DNA from: an uncultured Christensenella sp.
GTDB taxonomy: Bacteria > Bacillota > Clostridia > Christensenellales > Borkfalkiaceae
DNA length: 33,025 nt
Direction: 5' to 3'
Assembly (NCBI GenBank): GCA_910585785.1
Contig: CAJUEV010000015.1
Location: forward strand, 1-33,025
The notes under the pieces are model-generated. The model saw only the letters and a program-made list of their open reading frames with translations. It was not told the origin of the DNA and made no database searches. The position numbers were made by a program, and so were the translations under genes. Shown piece after piece: positions 1-7,687 of this stretch. Position 1 is the first letter of the stretch, and every line of letters begins with the position of its first letter.

Positions 1-76
1 TGGAGCTACTGGCCGGATTCGAACCGGCGACCTGCTGATTACGAATCAGCTGCTCTACCAGCTGAGCCACAGTAGC
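1..76 (-). tRNA. tRNA-Thr (anticodon CGT)
   Basis: Read on the minus strand this is a complete cloverleaf of 76 nt with the CCA end encoded. The acceptor stem GCTACTG pairs with CAGTAGC, the T arm carries GGTTCGAATCC, and the D arm contains GCTCAGCTGGTAGAGC. The seven-base anticodon loop is TTCGTAA on a GCTGA/TCAGC stem, so the anticodon is CGT (complement at 41-43), reading the Thr codon ACG. The 3' end lies at base 1, so any downstream terminator is outside the window. Confidence 0.97.
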
Positions 77-91
77 AAGTTATTTAATTGC

Positions 92-116
92 GTCGGCAAC
101 CTTAACCGACTTTTTT
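92..116 (+). terminator. possible weak intrinsic terminator / leader hairpin
   Basis: GTCGG (92-96) and CCGAC (106-110) form a five-pair stem followed on the plus strand by six T. It could end a plus-strand transcript coming from outside the window, or simply be a fold in the tRNA leader. The stem is short, so this is tentative. Confidence 0.3.
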
Positions 117-144
117 ATTATAGCAAAATAAAAATAATTTGCAA
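117..144 (-). promoter_or_regulatory. sigma-A promoter for the tRNA-Thr gene
   Basis: On the minus strand, TTGCAA (139-144) and TATAAT (117-122) are separated by 16 bp. The -10 box lies about 40 nt upstream of the mature tRNA 5' end, leaving a short leader for 5' processing. The spacing and -10 match are good; the -35 matches the consensus at four of six positions. Confidence 0.7.
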
Positions 145-244
145 GCGATTTTGCGGTATTTTCGCGTTAAACATAAAAACGGCTGAAAAAAAATAATATA
201 GAAACAGAGAAAAAATATTTCATTTTAAAAAGCGATATTTAAAA

Positions 245-922
245 ATGTTCAAAAGCAACAAAATATCTCCGTTTTTAATTTCAATATCGGCGTTTATAGC
301 AGTAACCGTTTTAGTTTGCATATTTGCCGTTTCCTGCGGGGGGACAAAGCTTAAATTTAAAACGTGCTTCTACTTTGTTTGCCACGCTATGGAGGACAAC
401 GCAATTTCGGCGGGGTCAATTTCTTCCGCCGTTTCGGCGTACGGCGGGGCGGGATATATTATTGAGCACGACGGCGCCTTTTACGTCACTGTTTCCTGCT
501 ACTATGAAGAAAAAGACGCAAACGACGTCTGCAAGGAACTAAAAGAGCGCGATTTGGAATGTTTGGTGCTTAAAATAGAAACCGAACAATACCGCTTGAA
601 AACTTCAAACGCAAAAAAGTGCGAGCAATTGTATTTAGGCAATTTCAACACACTTTACTCGCTTGCCCGCCTTGCCTACGACTGCGCAAACGCTTTGGAT
701 ACCGGCAAATATGGACAGACGCAGGCAAAAAGCGTAATTGCGGAAATTAAATACGGTTTAAACAGTCTTTTAAACGCCAACGGAAGCAACTGCTTTGTAC
801 CCGAGTTAAAAAAACTGATTGCGGAGTGCAACGACGCTGCGGGCGGATACGTCTACTCGAAAGATTTGCGAAAACTGCAAATTGCCGCAGCGGATACCAT
901 AATTAACATTGATTTATACTAA
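245..922 (+). CDS. membrane-anchored SPOR-like domain protein
   Basis: A 225-residue protein of unknown specific function. Residues about 10-30 form one hydrophobic N-terminal helix followed by SCGG. From about residue 41 to 113 the segment has the SPOR layout: a strand (FYFVCHA), a helix with alternating Ala/Ser, a second strand (GGAGYII), then FYVTVSCYYEEKDA, a helix and a final strand (CLVLKIE). SPOR domains bind denuded peptidoglycan, so a role at the cell wall, division site or forespore is a reasonable inference. The remaining 110 residues are helical and Cys-containing without a family I recognise. The following gene is a wall deacetylase on the same strand, 47 nt downstream, which fits a wall role. 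No clear SD precedes the ATG. The SPOR assignment rests on pattern alone. Confidence 0.6.
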   Translation: MFKSNKISPFLISISAFIAVTVLVCIFAVSCGGTKLKFKTCFYFVCHAMEDNAISAGSISSAVSAYGGAGYIIEHDGAFYVTVSCYYEEKDANDVCKELKERDLECLVLKIETEQYRLKTSNAKKCEQLYLGNFNTLYSLARLAYDCANALDTGKYGQTQAKSVIAEIKYGLNSLLNANGSNCFVPELKKLIAECNDAAGGYVYSKDLRKLQIAAADTIINIDLY

Positions 923-969
923 AATTAAAAATTATTAGTAAATTTTGGTTTTTTGCGCAATATAGGGGT

Positions 970-1659
970 ATGAACAGAAACTTTACCGCAATTTGCGCGG
1001 CGCTGTTGATGTGCGCGATACTTATAGTTTTTTACGGAAGCACTGCTATTGCAAAAAATAATATTTCGGTTGCGGAACCTTTTACCGAAAAAGTAATATA
1101 TCTGACGTTTGACGACGGTCCCAGCGACAGAGTAACGCCGAAAATACTTGACGTTTTAAAAAAAGAAAACGTCAAAGCGACGTTTTTTATAGTGGGCAAA
1201 AACGCCGAACGCAGAAAATATCTGCTTAAACGCGAAGCGGATGAAGGACATTCCGTCGGCGTGCACTCCTACTCTCACGAATACAAAAAAATATATGCGT
1301 CGCCAAAAAAACTTTTAAAGGATATTGACGACTGCAACGCGGTGATAAAAGACGCCATAGGCAAATCTTCAAATATTTACCGCTTCCCCGGGGGAAGTTA
1401 CAGTCTGTCGTCAACGTTGATTTCCGCAGTAAAGCAGCACGGAATGAAGTATTATGACTGGAACGCTTCGTTCCGCGACTGCGAGTTGAACTCTCCCTCC
1501 CCAAAGCAACTTGTTTCGGCGGCGAAAAACACAGTTATGAACCATAAAAAAGTGATTATGCTTGCGCACGACACAACGGACAAAACAGCCACCGCAGCGG
1601 CGTTGACGGACGTTATAAAATATTTTAAAGACGAAGGTTACGTTTTTAAAACGTTTTGA
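970..1659 (+). CDS. polysaccharide deacetylase, NodB homology family
   Basis: A 229-residue exported or membrane-anchored carbohydrate esterase (CE4 type). It would remove N-acetyl groups from peptidoglycan or a related polymer outside the membrane. Residues 5-28 are a signal or anchor helix. All NodB motifs are visible: TFDDGP (46-51, general base and metal Asp), HSYSH (99-103, two metal His), RFPGGS (138-143), DWN (163-165) and LAHD (198-201, catalytic His). The size matches the short PdaA/PdaB-like proteins of spore formers, but the exact substrate cannot be read from the sequence. It lies 47 nt after the SPOR-like gene and ends before a strong hairpin. A GGGG run sits only one base before the ATG, too close for a normal SD. 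Confidence 0.92.
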   Translation: MNRNFTAICAALLMCAILIVFYGSTAIAKNNISVAEPFTEKVIYLTFDDGPSDRVTPKILDVLKKENVKATFFIVGKNAERRKYLLKREADEGHSVGVHSYSHEYKKIYASPKKLLKDIDDCNAVIKDAIGKSSNIYRFPGGSYSLSSTLISAVKQHGMKYYDWNASFRDCELNSPSPKQLVSAAKNTVMNHKKVIMLAHDTTDKTATAAALTDVIKYFKDEGYVFKTF

Positions 1660-1698
1660 AACACATTATAATATTTATAAAACCCGAGTTTCTACCGC

Positions 1699-1755
1699 AA
1701 AAAAGCCCCCCGCTGGACGGAAATTTAAGTGTCCGTCCAGCGGGGGGAATATTTT
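1699..1755. terminator. bidirectional intrinsic terminator
   Basis: A perfect 15-bp stem (1706-1720 with 1733-1747) with a 12-nt loop lies between convergent genes. It has A6 on the left (1699-1704) and a T-rich tail on the right (1750-1755), so it works in both directions: after the deacetylase on plus and after pyrE on minus. Confidence 0.93.
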
Positions 1756-1767
1756 TGTGTTTAAAAA

Positions 1768-2430
1768 TCAATCCACGCCGTAAGTTTTGCGGTATTCTTT
1801 CATCTTTTCAAGATATTCCTTGCCTTCGATAACGCCTGTTTCAATCGCTTCAATAATATCCGCCATCGTGACGATAGAATAAACTTTTATACCGAACTCT
1901 TTATAAACTTCCTGCACGGCGGAAAGTCCGCTTTCAAGTCCGCGCTCCATTCTGTCGACGGAAATTACCATTCCCGCAACCTCCACTTTTGCCGCGGCGT
2001 TAAGTTTGGGCAAAGTTTCCCTTAAAGCCTTGCCGGACGTCATTACGTCCTCTATTATAATCACCTTTTCGCCGTCGCAAAGCTGTTTTCCGACAAAAAG
2101 TCCGCCTTCGCCGTGGTCCTTTACCTCTTTTCTGTCAAAGCAATAATTTAAATCTTTTCCGAATTTTTCCGCCAGCGAAACCGCCGTTGCCACAGCAAGA
2201 GGAATACCTTTATACGCGGGTCCGACAAGCGTTTCCGCTTTTAATCCGTTTTCTTCTATGCAACGCGCGTAATACTCTCCCAATTTTGCAAGCTGCGCGC
2301 CCGACTTATAGTTGCCCGTATTGATGAAATAGGGCGCTTTTCTGCCGCTTTTCAACGTAAATTCGCCAAATTTCAAAACTCCGTTTTCAACCATAAACTT
2401 TATAAACTGCTGCTTGTATGTCAATGACAT
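1768..2430 (-). CDS. pyrE: orotate phosphoribosyltransferase
   Basis: Converts orotate and PRPP to orotidine 5'-monophosphate in the cytoplasm, the fifth step of UMP synthesis. The 220-residue protein has the PRPP-binding signature VIIIEDVMTSGKA (123-135) and the flexible catalytic loop FDRKEVKDHGEGG (98-110). Length is normal for the family. The ATG has a clear SD, AAAGGAG, about 6-7 nt upstream. It is the last gene of the pyr operon and ends 13 nt before a strong terminator. It is separated from pyrD by about 260 nt that hold a short ORF, unlike the tightly overlapped genes upstream. Confidence 0.97.
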   Translation of the reverse strand: MSLTYKQQFIKFMVENGVLKFGEFTLKSGRKAPYFINTGNYKSGAQLAKLGEYYARCIEENGLKAETLVGPAYKGIPLAVATAVSLAEKFGKDLNYCFDRKEVKDHGEGGLFVGKQLCDGEKVIIIEDVMTSGKALRETLPKLNAAAKVEVAGMVISVDRMERGLESGLSAVQEVYKEFGIKVYSIVTMADIIEAIETGVIEGKEYLEKMKEYRKTYGVD

Positions 2431-2448
2431 TTTTAAAACTCCTTTACC

Positions 2449-2565
2449 TTAATATTTTTCTTCTACGGGGATATCCCTTTGCATAAGCGCCGAACGGAAC
2501 AAATTGTCCTTAAAAGCCCTTCCGTCCCAAAAACTCAGCGCAACGTTATCCTCTTTATCAATCAT
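2449..2565 (-). CDS. possible 38-aa small protein or gene remnant upstream of pyrE
   Basis: On the minus strand a 38-codon frame begins at ATG 2565 and ends at TAA 2449, 18 nt before the pyrE start. The product contains NVALSFWDGRAF and ends QRDIPVEEKY. The same frame stays open upstream to 2631 without another ATG, giving 60 sense codons in all. The composition looks protein-like, not random. No SD precedes the ATG. It could be a small gene, a translational lead-in for pyrE, or the 3' remnant of a lost gene inserted between pyrD and pyrE. I do not recognise a family. Confidence 0.35.
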   Translation of the reverse strand: MIDKEDNVALSFWDGRAFKDNLFRSALMQRDIPVEEKY

Positions 2566-2687
2566 TTCTGCGTATAACAAACTTTGCCCTAGTTTGTTTG
2601 ATTTTCCTTTAATGTGAAGTCTGACGCACTTTTAATCAACTGTTTTTACCGATTGTCGCTTTTTAAGTATTTTAACATATTTAAAAA

Positions 2688-3602
2688 TCAGCCGTTGAGG
2701 GACAGCGTATCCACAATTTCGTTTACGTCGGTTATTCCGTGTTTGTCAAGCCAGACGTTTAACTGAGAGATAATTTCGGGAATGGCGTTTGCGTTTGTGA
2801 AATTTGCCGTGCCAACCTGCACCGCTTTTGCACCCGCCATCATAAACGCCACCGCGTCCTCTCCGCAGGTTATGCCGCCCATTCCTATGACGGGTATTTT
2901 CACCGCGCGGACAGCCTCGTAAACCATTTTAAGCGCAACGGGCTTTATGCCCGCGCCCGAAACACCGCCCGTGTTGTTTGCTATAACGGGTTTTCTGCGT
3001 TCGATATCGATAACCATACCCGTCAGTGTATTTATAAGCGAAATACAGTCCGCACCGCCGCTTTCGGCAGCGCGCGCGTTTACGGTTATGCTTTCAACGT
3101 TGGGCGAGAGTTTTACCATAAGCGGAGTTTTTTTAAGCGACTTTTTTGAAACCGCCGTAACTTCCTTTATGCTTTCGGGCTTTATGCCGAAAGCCATACC
3201 GCCCGCTTTTACGTTGGGACAGGAAATATTCAGTTCAACAAAATCTACAAGCCCGTCAAGCCTTGCGCAGATTTTGCCGTAATCTTCCAAAGTTTTTCCC
3301 GCGATGTTGGCAATTATTACAACGCCTTTGCTTTTCAAAAATCCCAAATCGTTTTCAATAAACTTTTCCACGCCGGGATTTTGCAAACCGACCGCGTTTA
3401 AAATTACGCCGTCGCCTTCCGCAATTCTGGGTACGGGATTGCCAAGTCTGGGCTCTAACGTAAGGCCCTTCGTGCTTATGCCGCCTATTAGGGCTATATC
3501 GTAAATTTCGTTAAACTCGCGTCCGAAGCCGTAAGTTCCGCTTGCCGCTATTACGGGATTTTTGAAGCGGACGCCGCAAATTTCAACGGATAACTCTGCC
3601 AT
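2688..3602 (-). CDS. pyrD: dihydroorotate dehydrogenase, class 1B catalytic subunit
   Basis: FMN enzyme that oxidises dihydroorotate to orotate. The 304-residue protein has the active-site motif NISCPNVK with Cys128, the class 1B base (class 2 enzymes use Ser). It also has the phosphate-binding GMGGI and AGAKAVQVGTA near the C-terminus. Class 1B enzymes pass electrons to NAD+ through PyrK, and pyrK lies directly upstream: its TAA stop and the pyrD ATG share one base (TAATG at 3604-3600), so translation is coupled. The length is typical. Confidence 0.97.
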   Translation of the reverse strand: MAELSVEICGVRFKNPVIAASGTYGFGREFNEIYDIALIGGISTKGLTLEPRLGNPVPRIAEGDGVILNAVGLQNPGVEKFIENDLGFLKSKGVVIIANIAGKTLEDYGKICARLDGLVDFVELNISCPNVKAGGMAFGIKPESIKEVTAVSKKSLKKTPLMVKLSPNVESITVNARAAESGGADCISLINTLTGMVIDIERRKPVIANNTGGVSGAGIKPVALKMVYEAVRAVKIPVIGMGGITCGEDAVAFMMAGAKAVQVGTANFTNANAIPEIISQLNVWLDKHGITDVNEIVDTLSLNG

Positions 3603-4354
3603 TACAACACCACCTTGTCAATATCGAATACGGGACCGTCCTTGCAAACGCGCGCGTTTCCGCCGTCCGATTTTTTGCACGTGCACACTAAACAAGCGCC
3701 TATGCCGCAACCCATTCTTTCTTCCAAAGACACAAGACAGGGTGTTTTGTCGTTTCTTTCCGAAAGCCCCTCTTTAAGCGCTTTAAGCATTACGGGCGGA
3801 CCGCAAGCTATAATCAAATCCACGGCGGGCGCGGCTTTGAAAAACGCGTTTACGGCGTTATCTTTTTCGCCGTAACTTCCGTCGTCCGTAACTGCGGAAA
3901 ACTGCTTGCATTTGGGAACTTCGTTCAAAAGGCACACCGCTTTTTTGTTGCGGAACCCGAAGTATGTATAAAAATTTCTGTCCTGATTTTTACGCATAGT
4001 GTAAATCAAGGGGAAAACGCCCACGCCGCCGCCTATTACGGCTATGTTTTTTGCCGAACCCAGATTGAAGCCGTTGCCTAACGGCAATAAAATTTTAAGA
4101 CGGTCGCCCGCCTTCGCTTCGGCAAGTTTTTGCGTGCCTTTGCCCTTCAACTGATAGCAAACGGTAATATCCTTGCCCTCCGCAAGACAAATTCCCAAAG
4201 GACGGCGCAACAGTTGCAAGCCGTCGCCCGTAGCCAAATTGACAAATTGCCCGCCGGCAAGCGCGCCCGCGCTTTCCGGCAAAGTCAAAGTCATTTTATA
4301 AATATTTTCCGCAATTTCAGTATTCTGTTTTACGGTTGCAAGCAAATCTTTCAT
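3602..4354 (-). CDS. pyrK: dihydroorotate dehydrogenase electron transfer subunit
   Basis: FAD and [2Fe-2S] subunit that carries electrons from PyrD to NAD+. The 250-residue protein has an N-terminal ferredoxin-reductase beta barrel with the FAD motif RRPLGICLA, a central nucleotide-binding fold with GGGVGVFPL, and a C-terminal cluster site with Cys216, 221, 224 and 237 in the family spacing C-x4-C-x2-C-x12-C. An extra Cys226 lies inside the site. It overlaps pyrF upstream and pyrD downstream by one base each (TAATG), which should keep subunit amounts matched. Confidence 0.96.
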   Translation of the reverse strand: MKDLLATVKQNTEIAENIYKMTLTLPESAGALAGGQFVNLATGDGLQLLRRPLGICLAEGKDITVCYQLKGKGTQKLAEAKAGDRLKILLPLGNGFNLGSAKNIAVIGGGVGVFPLIYTMRKNQDRNFYTYFGFRNKKAVCLLNEVPKCKQFSAVTDDGSYGEKDNAVNAFFKAAPAVDLIIACGPPVMLKALKEGLSERNDKTPCLVSLEERMGCGIGACLVCTCKKSDGGNARVCKDGPVFDIDKVVL

Positions 4355-5268
4355 TATTTACCCATCTTTCCTATGACGGAAGCCAAATCCTGCCGCATAT
4401 CTACGCAAGCCGCACGCGCCGCCTCCGCATAGTTCATTCCTTTGTATTTCTCGCTCTTATACGCGCAGATAATTCCGCGGGACGAGTTTACAACTCCGCC
4501 CAAACCGCGTCCGTCAAAGCACACTTTAAGCATTTGCGCGCTGCCGCCCTGTGCGCCGTAACCCGGAATAAGGAAAAACGTGCGCTTCATCTGCAAACGC
4601 AACCTTTCCGCTTCCTCAGGGTGCGTTGCTCCGACAACCGCGCCGACTTCCGAATAGCCGTACTTGCCGACGGTGTCTTTGCCCCATTCCTCTACAAGTT
4701 CGCCCATCTGTTCGTATATAAATTTTCCGTTTTCAAGGCGCAAATTCTGCAATTCGCCGCTTGAAGGATTGGAAGTTTTAACAAGTACGAAAACCGATTT
4801 TTTATACGATTTAATGTCGTCGATAAACGGCTTTATTCCGTCCGAGCCGAGATACCCGTTTATTGTCAGCATTTCGGCGGGCAACGCCCTTAAACACTTG
4901 CCGTTTATTTCGGTTTTGCCCAGATAAGCCGCGGAATAGCAGCTTGCCGTCGAGCCGATATCGTTGCGTTTGCAGTCCGCAATAACAATCAAACCTTTTT
5001 TGCGGGCGTAATCTATCGTATATTTGAAGGCTTTCATACCCTCCACGCCGTACATTTCGTAATAAGCAATCTGCACTTTGACCGCGGGTACAACGTCGCA
5101 AACGGCGTCTATAATATTTTTGTTGAATTCGCAAATGGCGTTTGAAGCTTTTCTGAACCCCGTTGCGCCCTCTTTAAGTTCCTGCGGAAGATAACCGAAC
5201 GAAGTATCAAGTCCTACGCAGGTGGGGTTTTGCATTGCTATAATTTTTTCTATAAGTTTATCCATCAT
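4354..5268 (-). CDS. pyrF: orotidine 5'-phosphate decarboxylase, type 2
   Basis: Decarboxylates OMP to UMP, the last step of the pathway. At 304 residues it is the long type 2 form, not the roughly 230-residue type 1 form. The catalytic segment ADCKRNDIGST (97-107) carries the Asp-x-Lys-x-x-Asp centre with Lys100, and PTCVGLDTS near the N-terminus is the substrate-binding start of the barrel. The gap from pyrC is 16 nt and contains GAGG about 8 nt before the first of two adjacent ATG codons, so Met1 or Met2 could be the start. Its stop overlaps the pyrK start. Confidence 0.96.
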   Translation of the reverse strand: MMDKLIEKIIAMQNPTCVGLDTSFGYLPQELKEGATGFRKASNAICEFNKNIIDAVCDVVPAVKVQIAYYEMYGVEGMKAFKYTIDYARKKGLIVIADCKRNDIGSTASCYSAAYLGKTEINGKCLRALPAEMLTINGYLGSDGIKPFIDDIKSYKKSVFVLVKTSNPSSGELQNLRLENGKFIYEQMGELVEEWGKDTVGKYGYSEVGAVVGATHPEEAERLRLQMKRTFFLIPGYGAQGGSAQMLKVCFDGRGLGGVVNSSRGIICAYKSEKYKGMNYAEAARAACVDMRQDLASVIGKMGK

Positions 5269-5284
5269 AATTTTGTCCTCGCCT

Positions 5285-6562
5285 TTATGCTTTCGATTTA
5301 TATTTTATATCGCCGTCGACAACGGTGTATTCTACCGCGCCGTAAACTTCATAACCGTTGAACGGGGTGTTTTTGCCTTTGGAAATAAATTTATTTCCGT
5401 CTATAACGTACTTTTTGCTTAAATCGACCACCGTTATATCCGCAGGCGCGCCCTCTTTAAGTTCGCCGCCTTCAACGGAAAGTATTTCCGCGGGAGCAAA
5501 ACTCATTTTTTGCATCAATTGCGGCAATGTCAAAAGTCCGCTTTTTACAAGATAAGTATAACTAAGCGCAAAACTTGTTTCTATACCGCTTATGCCGAAA
5601 GCGGCAAGGTTGTACTCTACCTGTTTATCCTTCAAAGAGTGGGGCGCGTGGTCGGTTACAATACAATCAAGCGTGCCGTCCTGCAAGCCCCGTATTATTG
5701 CTTCAACGTCCCTACGCTCTCTTACGGGCGGATTGACTTTTGTGTTAGCGTCGTAACCGGTAATTATATCGTCCGTCAAAATAAAGTAGTGCGGACAGGT
5801 TTCGGCGGTTACTTTTACGCCGCGGCTTTTTGCGCTTTTTATAAGGGCTACGCCGCTGTAAGTTGAAACGTGACAGATATGGACGGGAATATCCAGACTT
5901 TCGGAAAGAGCGATATCTCGCGAAATCATAATGTCTTCCGCGGCGCGCAAACTGCCTTTAAGTCCGCAAAGGGTAGAATTATACCCCTCGTTGACAACTC
6001 CGCCGTTAACCAGATTTTTATCTTCGCAATGGCAAAGGCACTTCAAACCGAAGCCGTCGGCGTATTCCATTGCAAGGCGCATAATATACGAATTGTCCAC
6101 CGGCTTTCCGTCGTCGCTTATGGCGACAGCGCCCGCTTCTTTCATTTTGCCTATATCCGCCAGTTCTTCGCCGTTTTGCCCGCGGGTTATCGCGCCTATG
6201 GGATTAACTTTGCAAAGCCCCGCCTGTTGCGCTCGGGTTTTTATATATGAAACGACCACCGCGTTATCGCATACGGGGTTTGTGTTGGGCATACAGCAAA
6301 CCTGCGTAACCCCGCCGGCAACAGCTGCGCGGCAACCGCTTAAAATGTCTTCTTTTCCCTCGAAACCGGGTTCGCGCAAGTGCACGTGCATATCTATTAT
6401 TCCGGCGACGACGTGTTTTCCTTCGGCGTCAATAACTTCGCACTTGTCCTTTACGGAAATTTTATCGGCAATTTTTATAATTTTGCCGTCCTCGGCAAGC
6501 AAATCCGCCTTAACTTCCCTATCCTTCAATACAACCGTTCCGTTTTTTATAAGCAGTTTCAT
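5285..6562 (-). CDS. pyrC: dihydroorotase, class I
   Basis: Zinc amidohydrolase that closes carbamoyl aspartate to dihydroorotate. The 425-residue length is that of class I enzymes. Metal and active-site residues are visible: DMHVHLREPG (His59, His61), SDD with Asp151 where class I enzymes place the bridging metal ligand, His178 in CHCED, His231 in ICHVST, and TDHAPH with Asp304. Its ATG overlaps the pyrB stop by one base (TAATG). Class I dihydroorotase next to aspartate transcarbamoylase is common, and in some bacteria the two enzymes form a complex. Confidence 0.97.
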   Translation of the reverse strand: MKLLIKNGTVVLKDREVKADLLAEDGKIIKIADKISVKDKCEVIDAEGKHVVAGIIDMHVHLREPGFEGKEDILSGCRAAVAGGVTQVCCMPNTNPVCDNAVVVSYIKTRAQQAGLCKVNPIGAITRGQNGEELADIGKMKEAGAVAISDDGKPVDNSYIMRLAMEYADGFGLKCLCHCEDKNLVNGGVVNEGYNSTLCGLKGSLRAAEDIMISRDIALSESLDIPVHICHVSTYSGVALIKSAKSRGVKVTAETCPHYFILTDDIITGYDANTKVNPPVRERRDVEAIIRGLQDGTLDCIVTDHAPHSLKDKQVEYNLAAFGISGIETSFALSYTYLVKSGLLTLPQLMQKMSFAPAEILSVEGGELKEGAPADITVVDLSKKYVIDGNKFISKGKNTPFNGYEVYGAVEYTVVDGDIKYKSKA

Positions 6563-7488
6563 TACATATTCTCCCTGAACTGCGCCAGCAGTTTAAGCAG
6601 CGACATTCTTACGGCAACGCCGTTTGTAACCTGTTCCAGAATTAGACTTTTATCCCCGTCGATAACCTGCGGCGAAAGTTCAACCCCGCGGTTTACAGGA
6701 CCCGGATGCAACACAACAGCGTCCTTTGCGGCGTATTTCAAAATTGCGTCGTTTACGCCGTAAAAGCCTGAATACTCCGAAAGCGAAGGAAAAAGCCCGC
6801 CCTTCTGACGTTCTAACTGAATTCTCAGTCCCATAACGGCGTTTGCCCCGTCCACGGCTTCCTCGCGGCTTTTTGCAATTTTTACGCCTAATTTTTCAAA
6901 ATCTTTGGGAATCATAGTTTTAGGCGCGTAAACCCGCACTTCCGCGCCGAATTTATTCAACCCGAAAGCGTTGCTGAGCGCAACTCTGCTGTGCTTCAAA
7001 TCGCCGAGTATTGCAACCTTCAATCCGCTTAATTTGCCGAACCTTTCGCGCATAGTAAACATATCCAAAAGCGCCTGGGTGGGATGCTCGTGCATTCCGT
7101 CGCCGCCGTTGATTACGCTTGCTTTTACGTGCTCCGCCAAAAATTTGGGCGCGCCCGCCATAGGGTGGCGGATTACTATAAAATCGACTTTCATAGCGTC
7201 AAGAGTTTCGCCCGTGTCCATAAGCGTTTCGCCTTTTTGCACCGAACTTGCCGCCGCGGAAATATTTACTTCGCTCGCGCCCAGAAGTTTGCCCGCCAAC
7301 TCGAACGAGCAGCGCGTTCTGGTGCTGTTTTCGTAAAACAGCGTGACAAGCGATTTGCCAGCCAGAATATCCGATTTTCTGTCCCTGCCGTTTAAAAACT
7401 TTTTCATTTGCACGGCGCCGTCCAAAATTTCGGTTATTTCCTCCGCAGTGCAGCCGCGGAGTCCCAATAAATCTTTATTTTTTAACAT
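6562..7488 (-). CDS. pyrB: aspartate carbamoyltransferase catalytic subunit
   Basis: Joins carbamoyl phosphate to aspartate, the committed step of pyrimidine synthesis. The 308-residue protein has the carbamoyl-phosphate loop ENSTRTR (53-59), HPTQALLD (135-142) and the C-terminal LHPGPVNRG. There is no pyrI regulatory-chain gene next to it, as is usual in Bacillota, so feedback control probably acts on transcription. It is the first structural gene of the operon, with AAAAGG about 6 nt before the ATG. carAB is not in the window, so carbamoyl phosphate must come from elsewhere in the genome. Confidence 0.97.
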   Translation of the reverse strand: MLKNKDLLGLRGCTAEEITEILDGAVQMKKFLNGRDRKSDILAGKSLVTLFYENSTRTRCSFELAGKLLGASEVNISAAASSVQKGETLMDTGETLDAMKVDFIVIRHPMAGAPKFLAEHVKASVINGGDGMHEHPTQALLDMFTMRERFGKLSGLKVAILGDLKHSRVALSNAFGLNKFGAEVRVYAPKTMIPKDFEKLGVKIAKSREEAVDGANAVMGLRIQLERQKGGLFPSLSEYSGFYGVNDAILKYAAKDAVVLHPGPVNRGVELSPQVIDGDKSLILEQVTNGVAVRMSLLKLLAQFRENM

Positions 7489-7510
7489 AAGTTACCTTTT
7501 CCGTCAGATT

Positions 7511-7557
7511 AAAAAATAAGCGGTAAAGACGCCCGAAAATCAGTCATCTTTCCGCTT
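7511..7557 (-). terminator. attenuator-type intrinsic terminator in the pyr leader
   Basis: On the minus strand AAGCGG plus AAAGA pair with TCTTT plus CCGCTT (7547-7557 with 7518-7529), interrupted by one bulged base, and are followed directly by ATTTTTT (7511-7517). The structure ends only about 22 nt before the pyrB ATG and lies downstream of the operon promoter. Termination here would therefore cut off the whole pyr operon. Confidence 0.75.
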
Positions 7558-7560
7558 GTT

Positions 7561-7605
7561 TTAACTATTGAATTGCGTTACGGGTTTTGCCGTAAAAATA
7601 ATCAT
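7561..7605 (-). CDS. putative 14-aa leader peptide of the pyr operon
   Basis: A 15-codon frame (product MIIFTAKPVTQFNS) starts at ATG 7605, ten nt after an AGGG that could serve as an SD. It stops three nt before the first base of the attenuator stem. A hairpin TTACGG/CCGTAA lies inside it. The position, between promoter and terminator, resembles the pyrBI leader of enteric bacteria, where ribosome progress controls termination. The function here is inferred from layout only. Confidence 0.4.
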   Translation of the reverse strand: MIIFTAKPVTQFNS

Positions 7606-7641
7606 TTGCGTGTTACCCTAACAATTTTATTTACGCATTGA

Positions 7642-7671
7642 ATTATATCATAACTTAAAATAAATTGTAAA
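7642..7671 (-). promoter_or_regulatory. sigma-A promoter of the pyr operon
   Basis: TTTACA (7666-7671) and TATAAT (7642-7647) on the minus strand are 18 bp apart. Transcription would begin near 7635 and give a leader of about 145 nt before pyrB. Confidence 0.75.
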
Positions 7672-7687
7672 GCGTTTGCAAATATGT

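Noticed and set aside
2576..2598. AACAAACT/AGTTTGTT inverted repeat as a terminator after pyrD
   Set aside because: The stem is A/T-rich with no T run after it on the minus strand, and it lies inside the open frame before pyrE.
7489..7640. PyrR-binding attenuator
   Set aside because: No sequence close to the conserved PyrR loop was found; the hairpins present are a short one inside the leader ORF and the terminator.
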